Source of the DNA: DASYQD01 sp963837455
GTDB taxonomy: Bacteria; Acidobacteriota; Thermoanaerobaculia; Multivoradales; JAIOJS01
DNA length: 64,000 nt
Assembly (NCBI GenBank): GCA_963837455.1
Contig: CAWINM010000011.1
Span: forward strand, 1 to 64,000
Direction: 5' to 3'
How positions within the stretch are numbered: the stretch's first letter is position 1; every line of letters starts with the position of its first letter. The notes under the pieces were generated by a model. It saw only the letters and a program-made list of their open reading frames with translations. It searched no databases and was not told the DNA's origin. Of this stretch, positions 10,031 to 19,936 are shown in pieces. A program made the position numbers and the translations under genes.

Positions 10031-10819
10031 ATGACCGAGCCCGACCCGATTGCGCCAGCGCCCGACGCCGCCGCCGCGCCGAACGCCGCGGCGCCTGCTG
10101 CCACCGACGCCGACCGCGCGCGCCGCGCCTCTCCCTGGCTTCGTCTGCTGCTCGTCGCGCTCGCCCTCGCCACCCTGCTGCTCGTCGCCCATCGGCTCGG
10201 CGGCTACGTGGCGATCGCCGCCACCCGCATCCGCGGCCTCGGCGTCTGGGCGCCGCTCGCCTTCGTCGCCGCCTACGCCGTGGCCACGGTCGCCCTGCTG
10301 CCCGGCTCCGCCCTCACGCTCGCCGGCGGCGCCCTCTTCGGCCTGCTGCGCGGCACCGTCTATGTCTTCGCCGGCGCCACCCTCGGCGCCAGCGCTGCCT
10401 TCCTCATCGCCCGCCACCTGGCGCGCGGCGTCGTCGAGGGCCGGCTCGCCGCCAACCCTCGCTTCGCCGCCATCGACCGCGCCATCGCCCGCGAGGGACG
10501 CAAGATCGTCTTCCTCCTCCGCCTCTCTCCGGTGTTCCCTTTCAACCTGCTCAACTACGCGCTCGGGCTCACCCGCGTGCGCTTCGTCGACTACCTGCTC
10601 GCCTCGCTGGGGATGCTCCCCGGCACCGTCCTCTACGTCTACACCGGCAAGGCCCTCGGCGACGTCGTCGCGGTGGCCGCCGGCGCCGCGGTGCCGCACG
10701 ACGCCCGCTACTGGGGCGTGCTCGCCCTCGGCCTCGCCGCCACCGCCACCGTCACCATCGTCGTCACCCGCACCGCCCGCCGTGCCCTCGCCGAGGAGGT
10801 CAAGGATGTTCCTTCCTGA
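10031..10819 (+). CDS. TVP38/TMEM64 (DedA-superfamily) membrane protein
   Basis: A 262-residue protein with an Ala/Pro-rich cytosolic N-terminus (about 35 residues) and then five to six membrane segments. The family core is visible: LLPGSALTLAGGALFGLLRG, then GASAAFLIARHLAR, and FLLRLSPVFPFNLLNYALGL, the re-entrant loops of VTT-domain proteins. Members of the wider superfamily move lipids such as undecaprenyl phosphate or scramble phospholipids; the substrate here is unknown. ATG 10031 is preferred over an upstream GTG at 9995. Its last 14 bases overlap the flavoprotein gene downstream, so the two are translationally coupled, a pairing also seen in other bacteria. Confidence 0.88.
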   Translation: MTEPDPIAPAPDAAAAPNAAAPAATDADRARRASPWLRLLLVALALATLLLVAHRLGGYVAIAATRIRGLGVWAPLAFVAAYAVATVALLPGSALTLAGGALFGLLRGTVYVFAGATLGASAAFLIARHLARGVVEGRLAANPRFAAIDRAIAREGRKIVFLLRLSPVFPFNLLNYALGLTRVRFVDYLLASLGMLPGTVLYVYTGKALGDVVAVAAGAAVPHDARYWGVLALGLAATATVTIVVTRTARRALAEEVKDVPS

Positions 10820-12335
10820 CGTCACCGACCCCGTCGTGCAGCCGCTCGACGAGCACAACCGCCGCCTGCTCGAGGCCGTCCACCCCAGCGACTGGCGGAA
10901 CCCGCAGCCCCAGGGCCGCTACGACCTGGTGGTCCTCGGCGCGGGCACCGCCGGTCTGGTGGCGGCAGCGGGCGCCGCAGGCCTGGGCGCGAAGGTGGCC
11001 CTCGTCGAGCGCCACCTGATGGGCGGCGACTGCCTCAACACCGGCTGCGTGCCCTCGAAGGCGGTGATCGCGGCCTCGCGGGTGTGGCACACGGTGCACA
11101 ACGGCGAGGAGATGGGCGGTGCGCCCCCCATCGGCACCGGCGACTTCGCCCGCGTCATGGAGCGCATGCGGCGGCTGCGCGCCGACATCGCCCCCCACGA
11201 CGGAGCCGCCCGCTTCCGCGACCTCGGCATCGACGTCTTCCTCGGCGAGGGCCGCTTCGTCGCCGCCGATGCGCTGGAGGTCGACGGCGCGCGCCTCGCC
11301 TTCAAGCGCGCCGTGGTGGCCACCGGCGCGCGCGCCGCCGTGCCGCCGATCGCCGGCCTCGCCGAGGCGGGCTTCCTCACCCACGAGACGGTGTTTTCGC
11401 TCACCACCCTGCCGCGCCGTCTGGCGGTCATCGGCGGCGGACCCATCGGCTGCGAGCTCGCGCAGGCGTTCGGCCGCCTGGGAGCCCAGGTCACCCTCTT
11501 CGACGTGCTGCCGCGCCTGCTCGCCCGCGAGGACGAGGAGGCGGCGGCGCTGGTGGCGGGGGTGATGGAACGCGAGAGCGTGCGGCTCGAGCTCGGCGCC
11601 ACCATCGAGGAGGTGCAGGCGAAGGGGCCGCACAAGGTGGTGCGCTTCGGCCGCGACGGCACCGCCGCCGACCGCGCCGTCGTCGACGAGGTGCTGGTGG
11701 CGACCGGCCGCATCCCCAACGTCGACGGGCTCGGCCTGGAAGCGGCCGGGGTCGAGCACGGCCCGCGGGGAGTCCGCACCGACGACCACCTGCGCACCAC
11801 CAACCGGCGCGTCTTCGCCTGCGGCGACGTCGCCTCGCCTCTGCAGTTCACCCACGCCGCCGACGCGCAGGCGCGGCTGGTGCTGCGCAACGCCTTCTTC
11901 TTCGGCCGCGGCCGACTCTCCGCGCTGCTCATCCCCACTTGCACCTTCACCAGCCCCGAGCTGGCGCACGTCGGGCTGCTCCCTGCCACTGCCGCCGCCC
12001 AAGGGCTCCGGGTGCAGACGGTGCGAGTCGAGGTCGCGGACGTCGACCGCGCCCGCCTCGACGGCGAGCCCGACGGCTTCCTCAAGCTCCACGTCAAGGC
12101 GGGCACCGGTCACCTGCTGGGCGCCACCCTGGTGGCCGAGCACGCCGGCGACCTCATCGCCGAGCTGTGCCTGGCCATGCGCGCCGGCATCGGGCTCGAG
12201 ACGCTCGCCGACACGGTGCACGTCTACCCGACGCTGTCGGAGGTGGTCAAGAAGGCGGCCGACGCCTGGAACCGCTCGCGGCTAACGCCGCGAGCGAAGA
12301 GGGCATTGAAGCTCCGCTTCCGGCTGCTGCGCTAG
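10806..12335 (+). CDS. Mercuric-reductase-like FAD pyridine nucleotide-disulfide oxidoreductase
   Basis: A 509-residue class I flavoprotein disulfide reductase. After a family-specific N-terminal extension of about 45 residues come the FAD site (VVLGAGTAGLVAAAGAAGLG), the redox-active disulfide (GGDCLNTGCVPSK), the NAD(P)H site (AVIGGGPIGCELAQAFG) and the second FAD motif (RVFACGDVAS). The dimer-interface catalytic His is in HVYPTLSEVV. It lacks the N-terminal metal-binding domain and the C-terminal Cys pair of true MerA, so mercury reduction is not supported. An electron-transfer role tied to the membrane partner TVP38 is likelier. It is coupled to that gene by a 14-base overlap. Confidence 0.88.
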   Translation: MFLPDVTDPVVQPLDEHNRRLLEAVHPSDWRNPQPQGRYDLVVLGAGTAGLVAAAGAAGLGAKVALVERHLMGGDCLNTGCVPSKAVIAASRVWHTVHNGEEMGGAPPIGTGDFARVMERMRRLRADIAPHDGAARFRDLGIDVFLGEGRFVAADALEVDGARLAFKRAVVATGARAAVPPIAGLAEAGFLTHETVFSLTTLPRRLAVIGGGPIGCELAQAFGRLGAQVTLFDVLPRLLAREDEEAAALVAGVMERESVRLELGATIEEVQAKGPHKVVRFGRDGTAADRAVVDEVLVATGRIPNVDGLGLEAAGVEHGPRGVRTDDHLRTTNRRVFACGDVASPLQFTHAADAQARLVLRNAFFFGRGRLSALLIPTCTFTSPELAHVGLLPATAAAQGLRVQTVRVEVADVDRARLDGEPDGFLKLHVKAGTGHLLGATLVAEHAGDLIAELCLAMRAGIGLETLADTVHVYPTLSEVVKKAADAWNRSRLTPRAKRALKLRFRLLR

Positions 12336-12483
12336 CGTGGCGCCGCGCGCCACGGCGCCACCTGGCACCGGCGCGCGCGCCAGGGCCACGGCAGGTGGCG
12401 ATGGCACCTTTCGCCTCGACACCGAACCGGCATTAGAATGCGTCCGCCGGCCCGCCGTGGGCGGTCCGACCCAATCCAACCCG

Positions 12484-13176
12484 ATGCCTGCGTTCGAAGA
12501 CCCCAACGAGCTCGCAAAGTTCCCTCTCTTCGAGGGGATGTCCAGCGACGAGCTGGCTCGCCTCAACGACCAGCTGCGCCGGCGCACCTTCCCCGCCGGC
12601 ACCCGCGTGATGAGCGCGCAGCAGCCGGGCGAGTCGCTGTTCCTCGTCCTCTCGGGCTCGGTGAAGATCCAGCTCGACCGCGAGGACGGCACCGAGATCA
12701 CCCTCGCCCTGCTCGGCCCTGGCGATACCGTCGGCGAGATGAGCCTGGTCGAGCGTGAGGGGCGCTCGGCCAACGTGGTGACCCTCGAGGACACCACCTT
12801 CCTGTGGATGGATCGCGCTTCCTTCCTCGACGCCCTGCAGTCGATGACGCAGCTCACCTACAACCTGGTGCGCCAGCTGTCGTCGCGCCTGCGTCTCGCC
12901 AACCAGAACATCCAGGCGCTGTCGACCCTCGACGTCGCCGGCCGCGTGGCGCGGCAGATCCTCGTCTTCGCCGACCAGTACGGCCGCCAGGAGGCGCAGG
13001 GGATCCGCATACCGGTGCCGCTCACCCAGAGCGACATCGCCGAGATGGTGGGCGCCACCCGCGAGCGCGTCAACCACGCGATGGTCGCCTTCAAGAATGC
13101 CGGCGCCCTCTCTGTCGACCCGCACCACCGCATCACCATCCACGATCGCGACGCGCTCGCCGAGCGCTGCCGCTGA
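12484..13176 (+). CDS. Crp/Fnr-family transcription regulator
   Basis: A 230-residue protein. The N-terminal cyclic-nucleotide-binding beta-roll is at about residues 12-125 (FPLFEGMSSDELARL, LFLVLSGSVKIQL, GPGDTVGEMSLV), followed by the dimerisation helix. The C-terminal winged helix is at about 145-230 (LTQSDIAEMVGATRERVNHAM). No N-terminal cysteine cluster is present, so it is not an FNR-type iron-sulfur sensor; the ligand is unknown. ATG 12484 is chosen because the upstream frame is not protein-like and homologues start just before the beta-roll. Its targets cannot be identified from the window. Confidence 0.9.
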   Translation: MPAFEDPNELAKFPLFEGMSSDELARLNDQLRRRTFPAGTRVMSAQQPGESLFLVLSGSVKIQLDREDGTEITLALLGPGDTVGEMSLVEREGRSANVVTLEDTTFLWMDRASFLDALQSMTQLTYNLVRQLSSRLRLANQNIQALSTLDVAGRVARQILVFADQYGRQEAQGIRIPVPLTQSDIAEMVGATRERVNHAMVAFKNAGALSVDPHHRITIHDRDALAERCR

Positions 13177-13455
13177 GCACCGCCTCCCCGCGCGGTAGCC
13201 GCGGGTGCGGCGTCGGGCCGACTGGTGCGCCGCTCGCGGGCGCGCCGGGGCAGGCGCGCGACCGCCCAACCTCGCCTTGTAACCACGTTCACTACCGCAG
13301 AGTGACACCCATGACTGCGCGGCTCCGGCGCGGGGTCTATCCTGCGATCGTTCCGGCAGCGACAGACACCATCGACCAGGCGAGGGCAGCGAGCCGAACC
13401 GAGGCGCAACGACCCCCAAAACGAACTGCTAAGACCTCCCGGCAGTCCCTTCTCC

Positions 13456-13488
13456 GGCCGCGTTTTCGACGAAGCGCGGCCCTTTTTT
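13456..13488 (+). terminator. Rho-independent terminator
   Basis: A GGCCGCG / CGCGGCC stem (13456-13462 with 13475-13481) is followed directly by C and six T. It lies about 280 bases after the Crp stop and 54 before the next gene. It ends either the crp transcript with a long 3' untranslated region, or a short RNA starting within 13177-13455. No ORF was found in that interval. Confidence 0.8.
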
Positions 13489-13541
13489 CGTCCGCCCGGC
13501 GCCAAGCTGCCGAGCATTGCTCGCCGAGACGGCAGACCCCC

Positions 13542-14060
13542 ATGAACCGACGACCTCGCGCGCAGGCGGTGACCATGGCAGCGACCTTGCTGAGCCTCGC
13601 TCTGGCACCCGCCCCGCGCCCGGCAGGAGAACCGCGCGCCATGAGCCACGCCCACGGACCGTTCGACGTCAAGATCGCCCCGCAGCCGCCCGACGTGCCC
13701 GGCGACACCGCGCCACCGAGCCGGATGACCCTCGACAAGCACTACCACGGCGACCTCGAGGGGGGCGGCAAGGGGCAGATGCTTGCCGCCCGCACCGCCG
13801 GCAACCGCTCCGGCGCCTACGTGGCGATCGAGCAAGTGAGCGCCACGCTGCAGGGGCGTCGCGGCACCTTCGTGCTCGCCCACCGCGGCATCATGGACGA
13901 CGGCGCGCAGCATCTCGAGGTCTCGGTCGTGCCCGGCTCCGGCACCGGCGAGCTGACCGGCATCGCCGGCACCATGACGATCGAGATCGCCCCCGGCGGC
14001 GCGCACTCGTACGGTTTCGACTACGCGCTGCCGGCGGCGTCGGGCGCCCCCGGCAGCTGA
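13542..14060 (+). CDS. DUF3224 family protein
   Basis: The core (from about residue 34) reads MSHAHGPFDVKIAPQPP, then MTLDKHYHGDLEGGGKGQML, GAYVAIEQVSATLQGRRGTF and LTGIAGTMTIEI. This matches the beta-barrel DUF3224 family (about 130 residues), which has no known activity. From ATG 13542 the first 30 residues look like a signal peptide (MAATLLSLALAPAP). An internal ATG at 13641 has an AGGAG box about 10 bases upstream and matches the usual start, giving a cytosolic 139-residue form. The longer form is listed; either start is possible. The gene follows a terminator and has its own transcription. Confidence 0.78.
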   Translation: MNRRPRAQAVTMAATLLSLALAPAPRPAGEPRAMSHAHGPFDVKIAPQPPDVPGDTAPPSRMTLDKHYHGDLEGGGKGQMLAARTAGNRSGAYVAIEQVSATLQGRRGTFVLAHRGIMDDGAQHLEVSVVPGSGTGELTGIAGTMTIEIAPGGAHSYGFDYALPAASGAPGS

Positions 14061-14229
14061 AAGGCTGCCGAGCACCCGGAGTCGCCTGCCAGTGGCTCGA
14101 GGCCTGCGAGAGCGCCGCCGGCTCGAGCGACGCGGCGGGCGGCGCCGCAAGTGAAGCGGGTACCCTCGTCATCGCCGAGCCGGTAGCACTCGCCTGGAAC
14201 CGGTCGTGCTCGCGGTACGATGCGTCGCC

Positions 14230-15735
14230 ATGCGTTGGCTGAAGCGGCTCCTGCTGGCGGGCGGTGGCACGCTGCTGCTGCTCGTCGCGCTGCTCGTCGG
14301 CAATACCCTGCGGCTACCGGCGCCCGCCGCACCGCCGCCGGCGGTGGCGCCGATGACGCTTCCCGCCGGGGCCGTCGAGCGGCTGGCGCAGGCGCTGCGC
14401 TACCGCACCGTCTCCTACGACGACCCGGCGCGTGACGACCTGGCGCAGCTCGACGGGCTGCGTGACTTCCTCGGCCGCTCCTTCCCGCGCGTGCACTCGA
14501 CCCTCGCGCATGAGGTGGTCGGCGGCCATAGCCTCCTCTTCACCTGGCCGGGCAGGCATCCAGAGCTGCCGGCGGTGCTGCTCATGGGGCACCAGGACGT
14601 GGTGCCGGTGGAGGACCCGCGGGCCTGGCAGCAGCCGCCGTTCGGGGGCGTCGTCGCCGGCGGTTACCTGTGGGGCCGCGGCGCCCTCGACGACAAGCAG
14701 GCGGTGCTCGGCATCCTCGAGGCGGTCGAGGCGTTGCTCGCCGAGGGGTTCGTCCCCGAGCGCACGGTCTACCTCTCGTTCGGCCACGACGAGGAGGCGA
14801 CCGGCCGCCAGGGGGCGCGCCGCGTCGCCGAGCTGCTCGCGGCGCGCCACGTGCGGCTCGCCTTCGTGCTCGACGAGGGCGGCTTCTACACCGAGGGCCT
14901 GCTGCAGGGGCTGAGCGTGCCGGCGGCGCTGGTCGGCATCGCCGAGAAGGGCTACCTCTCGATCGAGCTCGCGGCGCGTGGCGAGCCCGGGCACTCGTCG
15001 CGGCCGCCGGCACAGATGGCGATCGGCGTCCTCGCCGGCGCCCTCGAGCGGTTGCAGGCTCACCCCTTCCCCTCGCGCCTCGACGGGGCCGGTCGCGCCA
15101 TGCTGGAGACGTTGGCACCGCGGGTGCCCTTCGCCCAGCGGGTGCTGCTCGCCAACCTGTGGCTGAGCTCTCCCCTGGTGGCGCGCGGCATGGCGGCCGA
15201 CCCCGGCGCCGCGGCCATGGTGCGCACCACCACCGCCCTCACCGTCGTCGCCGGAGGCGACAAGGACAACGTGCTGCCGGCGCGGGCGCGGGCGGTGGTC
15301 AACTTCCGCATCCTTCCCGGCGAGACCGTCGCCGGCACCCTGGCGCGGGCGCGGGCGATCGTCGACGACCCCCGCGTCACCCTCGCCCCGCTGGCGATGC
15401 CCGCGGCGCCCGGCGAGCCGCCGGTACCGCGCAGCATGGAGCCGCCGCCGATCTCCCGCGTCGGCTCGGCCGGCTGGCGGGTGGTGGCGCGGGCGACGCA
15501 GGAGGCGTGGGATCGCGGCGACGTGGCGGTGGCGCCCTGGCTCCTCACCGGCGCCACCGACGCCCGCTGGTTCGTGCCCCTCGCCGACGACGTCTACCGC
15601 TTCACCGGCTTCACCATCCGGGCGGCCGACGTGGTACGCTTCCACGGCATCGACGAGCGCATCGCCATCGACGACTACCGGCGGGTGATCGCCGTCTACT
15701 CGCGCGTGCTGCGCGACCTCGACGAGCTGCGCTGA
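14230..15735 (+). CDS. M20-family metallopeptidase (carboxypeptidase S/PM20D1-like), membrane-anchored
   Basis: A 501-residue protein. An N-terminal membrane anchor (residues 5-25) precedes an M20 catalytic domain: LLMGHQDVVPV (zinc His and catalytic Asp), GRGALDDKQA (bridging Asp), FGHDEEATG (general base Glu and zinc Glu) and VRFHGIDERI (last zinc His). A dimerisation domain starts near GEPGHSSRPPAQMA. The length and anchor fit the carboxypeptidase S/PM20D1 branch, which hydrolyses or forms N-acyl amino acids and dipeptides. ATG 14230 is the first start that keeps the anchor. The stop codon touches a long inverted repeat. Confidence 0.87.
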   Translation: MRWLKRLLLAGGGTLLLLVALLVGNTLRLPAPAAPPPAVAPMTLPAGAVERLAQALRYRTVSYDDPARDDLAQLDGLRDFLGRSFPRVHSTLAHEVVGGHSLLFTWPGRHPELPAVLLMGHQDVVPVEDPRAWQQPPFGGVVAGGYLWGRGALDDKQAVLGILEAVEALLAEGFVPERTVYLSFGHDEEATGRQGARRVAELLAARHVRLAFVLDEGGFYTEGLLQGLSVPAALVGIAEKGYLSIELAARGEPGHSSRPPAQMAIGVLAGALERLQAHPFPSRLDGAGRAMLETLAPRVPFAQRVLLANLWLSSPLVARGMAADPGAAAMVRTTTALTVVAGGDKDNVLPARARAVVNFRILPGETVAGTLARARAIVDDPRVTLAPLAMPAAPGEPPVPRSMEPPPISRVGSAGWRVVARATQEAWDRGDVAVAPWLLTGATDARWFVPLADDVYRFTGFTIRAADVVRFHGIDERIAIDDYRRVIAVYSRVLRDLDELR

Positions 15736-16012
15736 GAGCCTGTGAATCAATCTGCAAGGGGTCGCGCACCAGGGGCTTGGGGCCCGAGCGCTAGGCGCGA
15801 GGAGGAGTCGATGCCTTGCCCATCGGCGACGACGAGCAACGACGCGATCGGGCCCCAATCCCCTGGTGCCCTTCGGGTTGGGGGTGGCTTGGGGCCGTCT
15901 GCGGCGTTGCGCTCCCTGCGCCGTAGGACAAGGCTACGGCTCGGTCGCGCGCCTTGCATCCGGCCCCAAGGCACCCCCAACGCGACCCCTTGCAGATTGA
16001 TTCACAGGCTCT
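15735..16012. repeat. 278-bp structured inverted-repeat element (MITE/REP-like)
   Basis: Two 32-base arms (15735-15766 and 15981-16012) are perfect reverse complements, starting AGAGCCTGTGAATCAATCTG. Inside are two further stem-loops: 15766-15785 pairs with about 15851-15870 (GGCCCC/GGGGCC ends), and 15875-15896 pairs with 15961-15980. The whole could fold as a cruciform with an outer stem and two inner arms. It fills the gap between convergent genes and has no coding potential. No target duplication could be confirmed. It is probably a non-autonomous mobile element or a bidirectional transcription-end structure. Confidence 0.8.
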
Positions 16013-16038
16013 GAGGGCTCGCGGTGAGCCGCCGACGG

Positions 16039-16800
16039 CTACGGCGGCGCGTCCTTGCGCCGCGTGCGCCTGGCCTTCGACCAGTCGCGGTTCATCCAGG
16101 CGATGAAGTCGATGGAGACCCCCTTCGGGCACACCGCCTCGCACTCGCGGAAGTTGCTGCAGGTGCCGAAGCCCTCCTGCTCCATCCTCGCCACCATCGT
16201 CTCCACCCGCAGCAGGCGCTCGGGCTGCCCCTGCGGCAGCAGAGCCAGGTGCGACACCTTCGCCGACGTGAACAGCTGGGCGGCGCCGTTGGGGCACTGG
16301 GCGACGCAGGCGCCGCAGCCGATGCAGGCGGCGGCCTCGAAGGCGCGGTCGGCGTTGGGCTTCGGCACCGGTGTGGCGTTGGCGTCCTGGGCGCTGCCGG
16401 TGTTGATCGAGACGTAGCCGCCGGCCTGGATGATGCGGTCGAAGGCGGAGCGGTCGACCACCAGGTCGCGTACCACCGGGAACGCCGCCGAGCGCCATGG
16501 CTCGAGCCACAGCTCGGCACCGTCCTCGAACTCACGCAGGTGGAGCTGACAGACGGTGGTGGCGCGGCGCGGGCCGTGGGCGACGCCGTCGATCATGAAA
16601 CCGCAGGTGCCGCAGATCCCCTCGCGACAATCGCTGTCGAACGCCACCGGCGCCTCACCGCGGGCGAGCAGCCGCTCGTTGAGCACGTCGAGCAGCTCGA
16701 GGAACGACATGTGCTCGTTGGCGTCGGCCACCTCGTAGCGCTCGAAACGCCCGCGGGCCTTCGCGTTCGCCTGCCGCCAGATATGGAGCACCACGCGCAT
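16039..16800 (-). CDS. sdhB: Succinate dehydrogenase/fumarate reductase iron-sulfur subunit
   Basis: A 253-residue protein with the three SdhB clusters: the plant-ferredoxin [2Fe-2S] site CREGICGTCGFMIDG, the [4Fe-4S] site CIGCGACVAQCPNGA, and CSNFRECEAVCPKGVS for the [3Fe-4S] centre with a shared Cys. It passes electrons from the SdhA flavin to the membrane subunit. It is the last gene of sdhC-sdhA-sdhB, 19 bases after sdhA. The A/B/C order with a single membrane subunit fits the B-type (menaquinone or b558) complex. ATG 16800 gives the usual N-terminus (VVLHIWRQ). Confidence 0.94.
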   Translation of the reverse strand: MRVVLHIWRQANAKARGRFERYEVADANEHMSFLELLDVLNERLLARGEAPVAFDSDCREGICGTCGFMIDGVAHGPRRATTVCQLHLREFEDGAELWLEPWRSAAFPVVRDLVVDRSAFDRIIQAGGYVSINTGSAQDANATPVPKPNADRAFEAAACIGCGACVAQCPNGAAQLFTSAKVSHLALLPQGQPERLLRVETMVARMEQEGFGTCSNFRECEAVCPKGVSIDFIAWMNRDWSKARRTRRKDAPP

Positions 16801-16819
16801 CAGTCGTCGCTCCCCTCGT

Positions 16820-18760
<1,941 letters not shown>

Positions 18761-18772
18761 GCGCACGGACCT

Positions 18773-19459
18773 CTAGCGGATGACGCCGGCGAGCACGGCG
18801 ATGGGGAAGCTGATGTTGCCGACGGCGATGACGAGGGCGAAGGCGGTGGCCAGCGGGCGCCGCCAGTCGGCGCCGGTGCGCGGCACCCAGCCGAGCGACT
18901 GGAAGATGCTCCACACGCCGTGGTAGAGGTGGAAGGCGAGGAAGACCTGCGCCACGACGTAGATCAGGCTCACCCACCAGATCGAGAAGCCGGCGACGAG
19001 GTTGTGGTAGGGGTCGTGGGGCACGAAGGTCGCGGGCGGGGCGACGTCGACGCCCCAGGTGAAGTGAGCGAGGTGGTAGAGGACGAACAGCAGGATGATG
19101 ACGCCACCCCAGCGCATCGTCCGCTCGGCATAGCTCGTCTGCACGGTGTCGCGGCGGCGGTAGGCCGTGGGGCGCGCGGCGTGGCTCTGCCGCGTCGTTG
19201 CCCAGGCGGCATGAACGTGCAGCACCACTGCCAGCAGCAGCACGCTGCGCAGGATCCACAGCAGGCCCGACTCGGGCACGAACGGGACGCCCATCGTGCG
19301 CAGCGCCCTGGCATACCCGTCGTACACCTCCGGTCCCTCGTAGACCTTGAGGTTGCCGACCATGTGGGCGAGCACGAAGCCGCAGAGGAGGAGGCCCGAC
19401 ACCGCCATCACCTGCTTCTTGCCGAGACTGGAGCGGTAGAACTCGAGGATCCAGCGCAT
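18773..19459 (-). CDS. sdhC: Succinate dehydrogenase cytochrome b558-type membrane subunit
   Basis: A 228-residue protein with five predicted membrane segments. It contains the family start WILEFYRSSLGKKQVMAVSG, GFVLAHMVGNLKVY (haem-ligand His), HVHAAWATTR, LYHLAHFTWGV and AFHLYHGVWSIFQSLGW, the histidines that hold two haem b groups in the TIGR02046 (b558) family. It anchors SdhAB and reduces quinone. It is first in sdhCAB. ATG 19459 is used; a GTG two codons upstream is also open. The b558 type is usually paired with menaquinone. Confidence 0.92.
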   Translation of the reverse strand: MRWILEFYRSSLGKKQVMAVSGLLLCGFVLAHMVGNLKVYEGPEVYDGYARALRTMGVPFVPESGLLWILRSVLLLAVVLHVHAAWATTRQSHAARPTAYRRRDTVQTSYAERTMRWGGVIILLFVLYHLAHFTWGVDVAPPATFVPHDPYHNLVAGFSIWWVSLIYVVAQVFLAFHLYHGVWSIFQSLGWVPRTGADWRRPLATAFALVIAVGNISFPIAVLAGVIR

Positions 19460-19700
19460 GCTCACCTTCGCTCCTCCCGATCGGGCGCGAAGGTATCACG
19501 GAGACATGGTGCGAACCCCGCGCCGCGGGTGGGGGCGAGCGGCCGCAGCGGTACGTTGGGGAAGGGCGGGAGCGCCAGGGGGAACCTTTAGTCTACCAGA
19601 GTCACGGTCCACCCCATCAATTGTGGCGGGAGGTCTTCCGCTCCACTACAGGCTGTGGTACTCTTGATAAAGCGGTTCCCTAACAAGGAGGAGACAGAGA

Positions 19701-19829
19701 ATGGCTGGGAAGAAGAAGGCTGCTCCGAAGAAGGCCGCTGCCAAGAAGCCCGCGGCCAAGAAGGCCACGGCTGCCAAGCCGGCGGCGAAGAAGGCGGCTG
19801 CCAAGAAGTCCGCCAAGAAGAAGAAGTAG
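19701..19829 (+). CDS. Lys/Ala-rich histone H1-like small basic protein
   Basis: A 42-residue ORF: MAGKKKAAPKKAAAKKPAAK, then more K-K-A and A-A-K-K repeats, ending KKSAKKKK. It is almost entirely Lys, Ala and Pro, like the C-terminal tails of histone H1 and bacterial Hc1/AlgP-type proteins that bind DNA without sequence specificity. Evidence that it is real: a strong AAGGAGGAG box 7-8 bases upstream, a hairpin terminator just downstream, and AAG-biased Lys codons unlike the surrounding noncoding sequence. It probably acts as a nucleoid protein; RNA binding is possible. Confidence 0.8.
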   Translation: MAGKKKAAPKKAAAKKPAAKKATAAKPAAKKAAAKKSAKKKK

Positions 19830-19844
19830 TCGCGGTAAGCGGCA

Positions 19845-19876
19845 CGAGCGGCGAGGGCGTCCGCTCTCGCCGCTCG
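19845..19876 (+). terminator. Hairpin terminator of the Lys/Ala-rich gene
   Basis: CGAGCGGCGAG (19845-19855) pairs perfectly with CTCGCCGCTCG (19866-19876) around a 10-base loop. The downstream tract is pyrimidine-rich (CTTCGTCTCTCCCC) but lacks a real T-run. It sits 15 bases after the stop at 19829 and may also serve the convergent pcnB transcript. Confidence 0.65.
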
Positions 19877-19936
19877 CTTCGTCTCTCCCCCCCTCGCTCC
19901 CTCTCCCTCGAATTCAGCGCCGCCTCGTCGGCCCCC

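Noticed and set aside
8312..10858. An 848-codon minus-strand frame
   Set aside because: Antisense shadow of the PD40 and TVP38 genes; no domain pattern and low-complexity Gly/Glu/Val content.
10806..12335. True mercuric reductase (merA) or mercury-resistance locus
   Set aside because: The C-terminal Cys pair, heavy-metal domain and other mer genes are missing.
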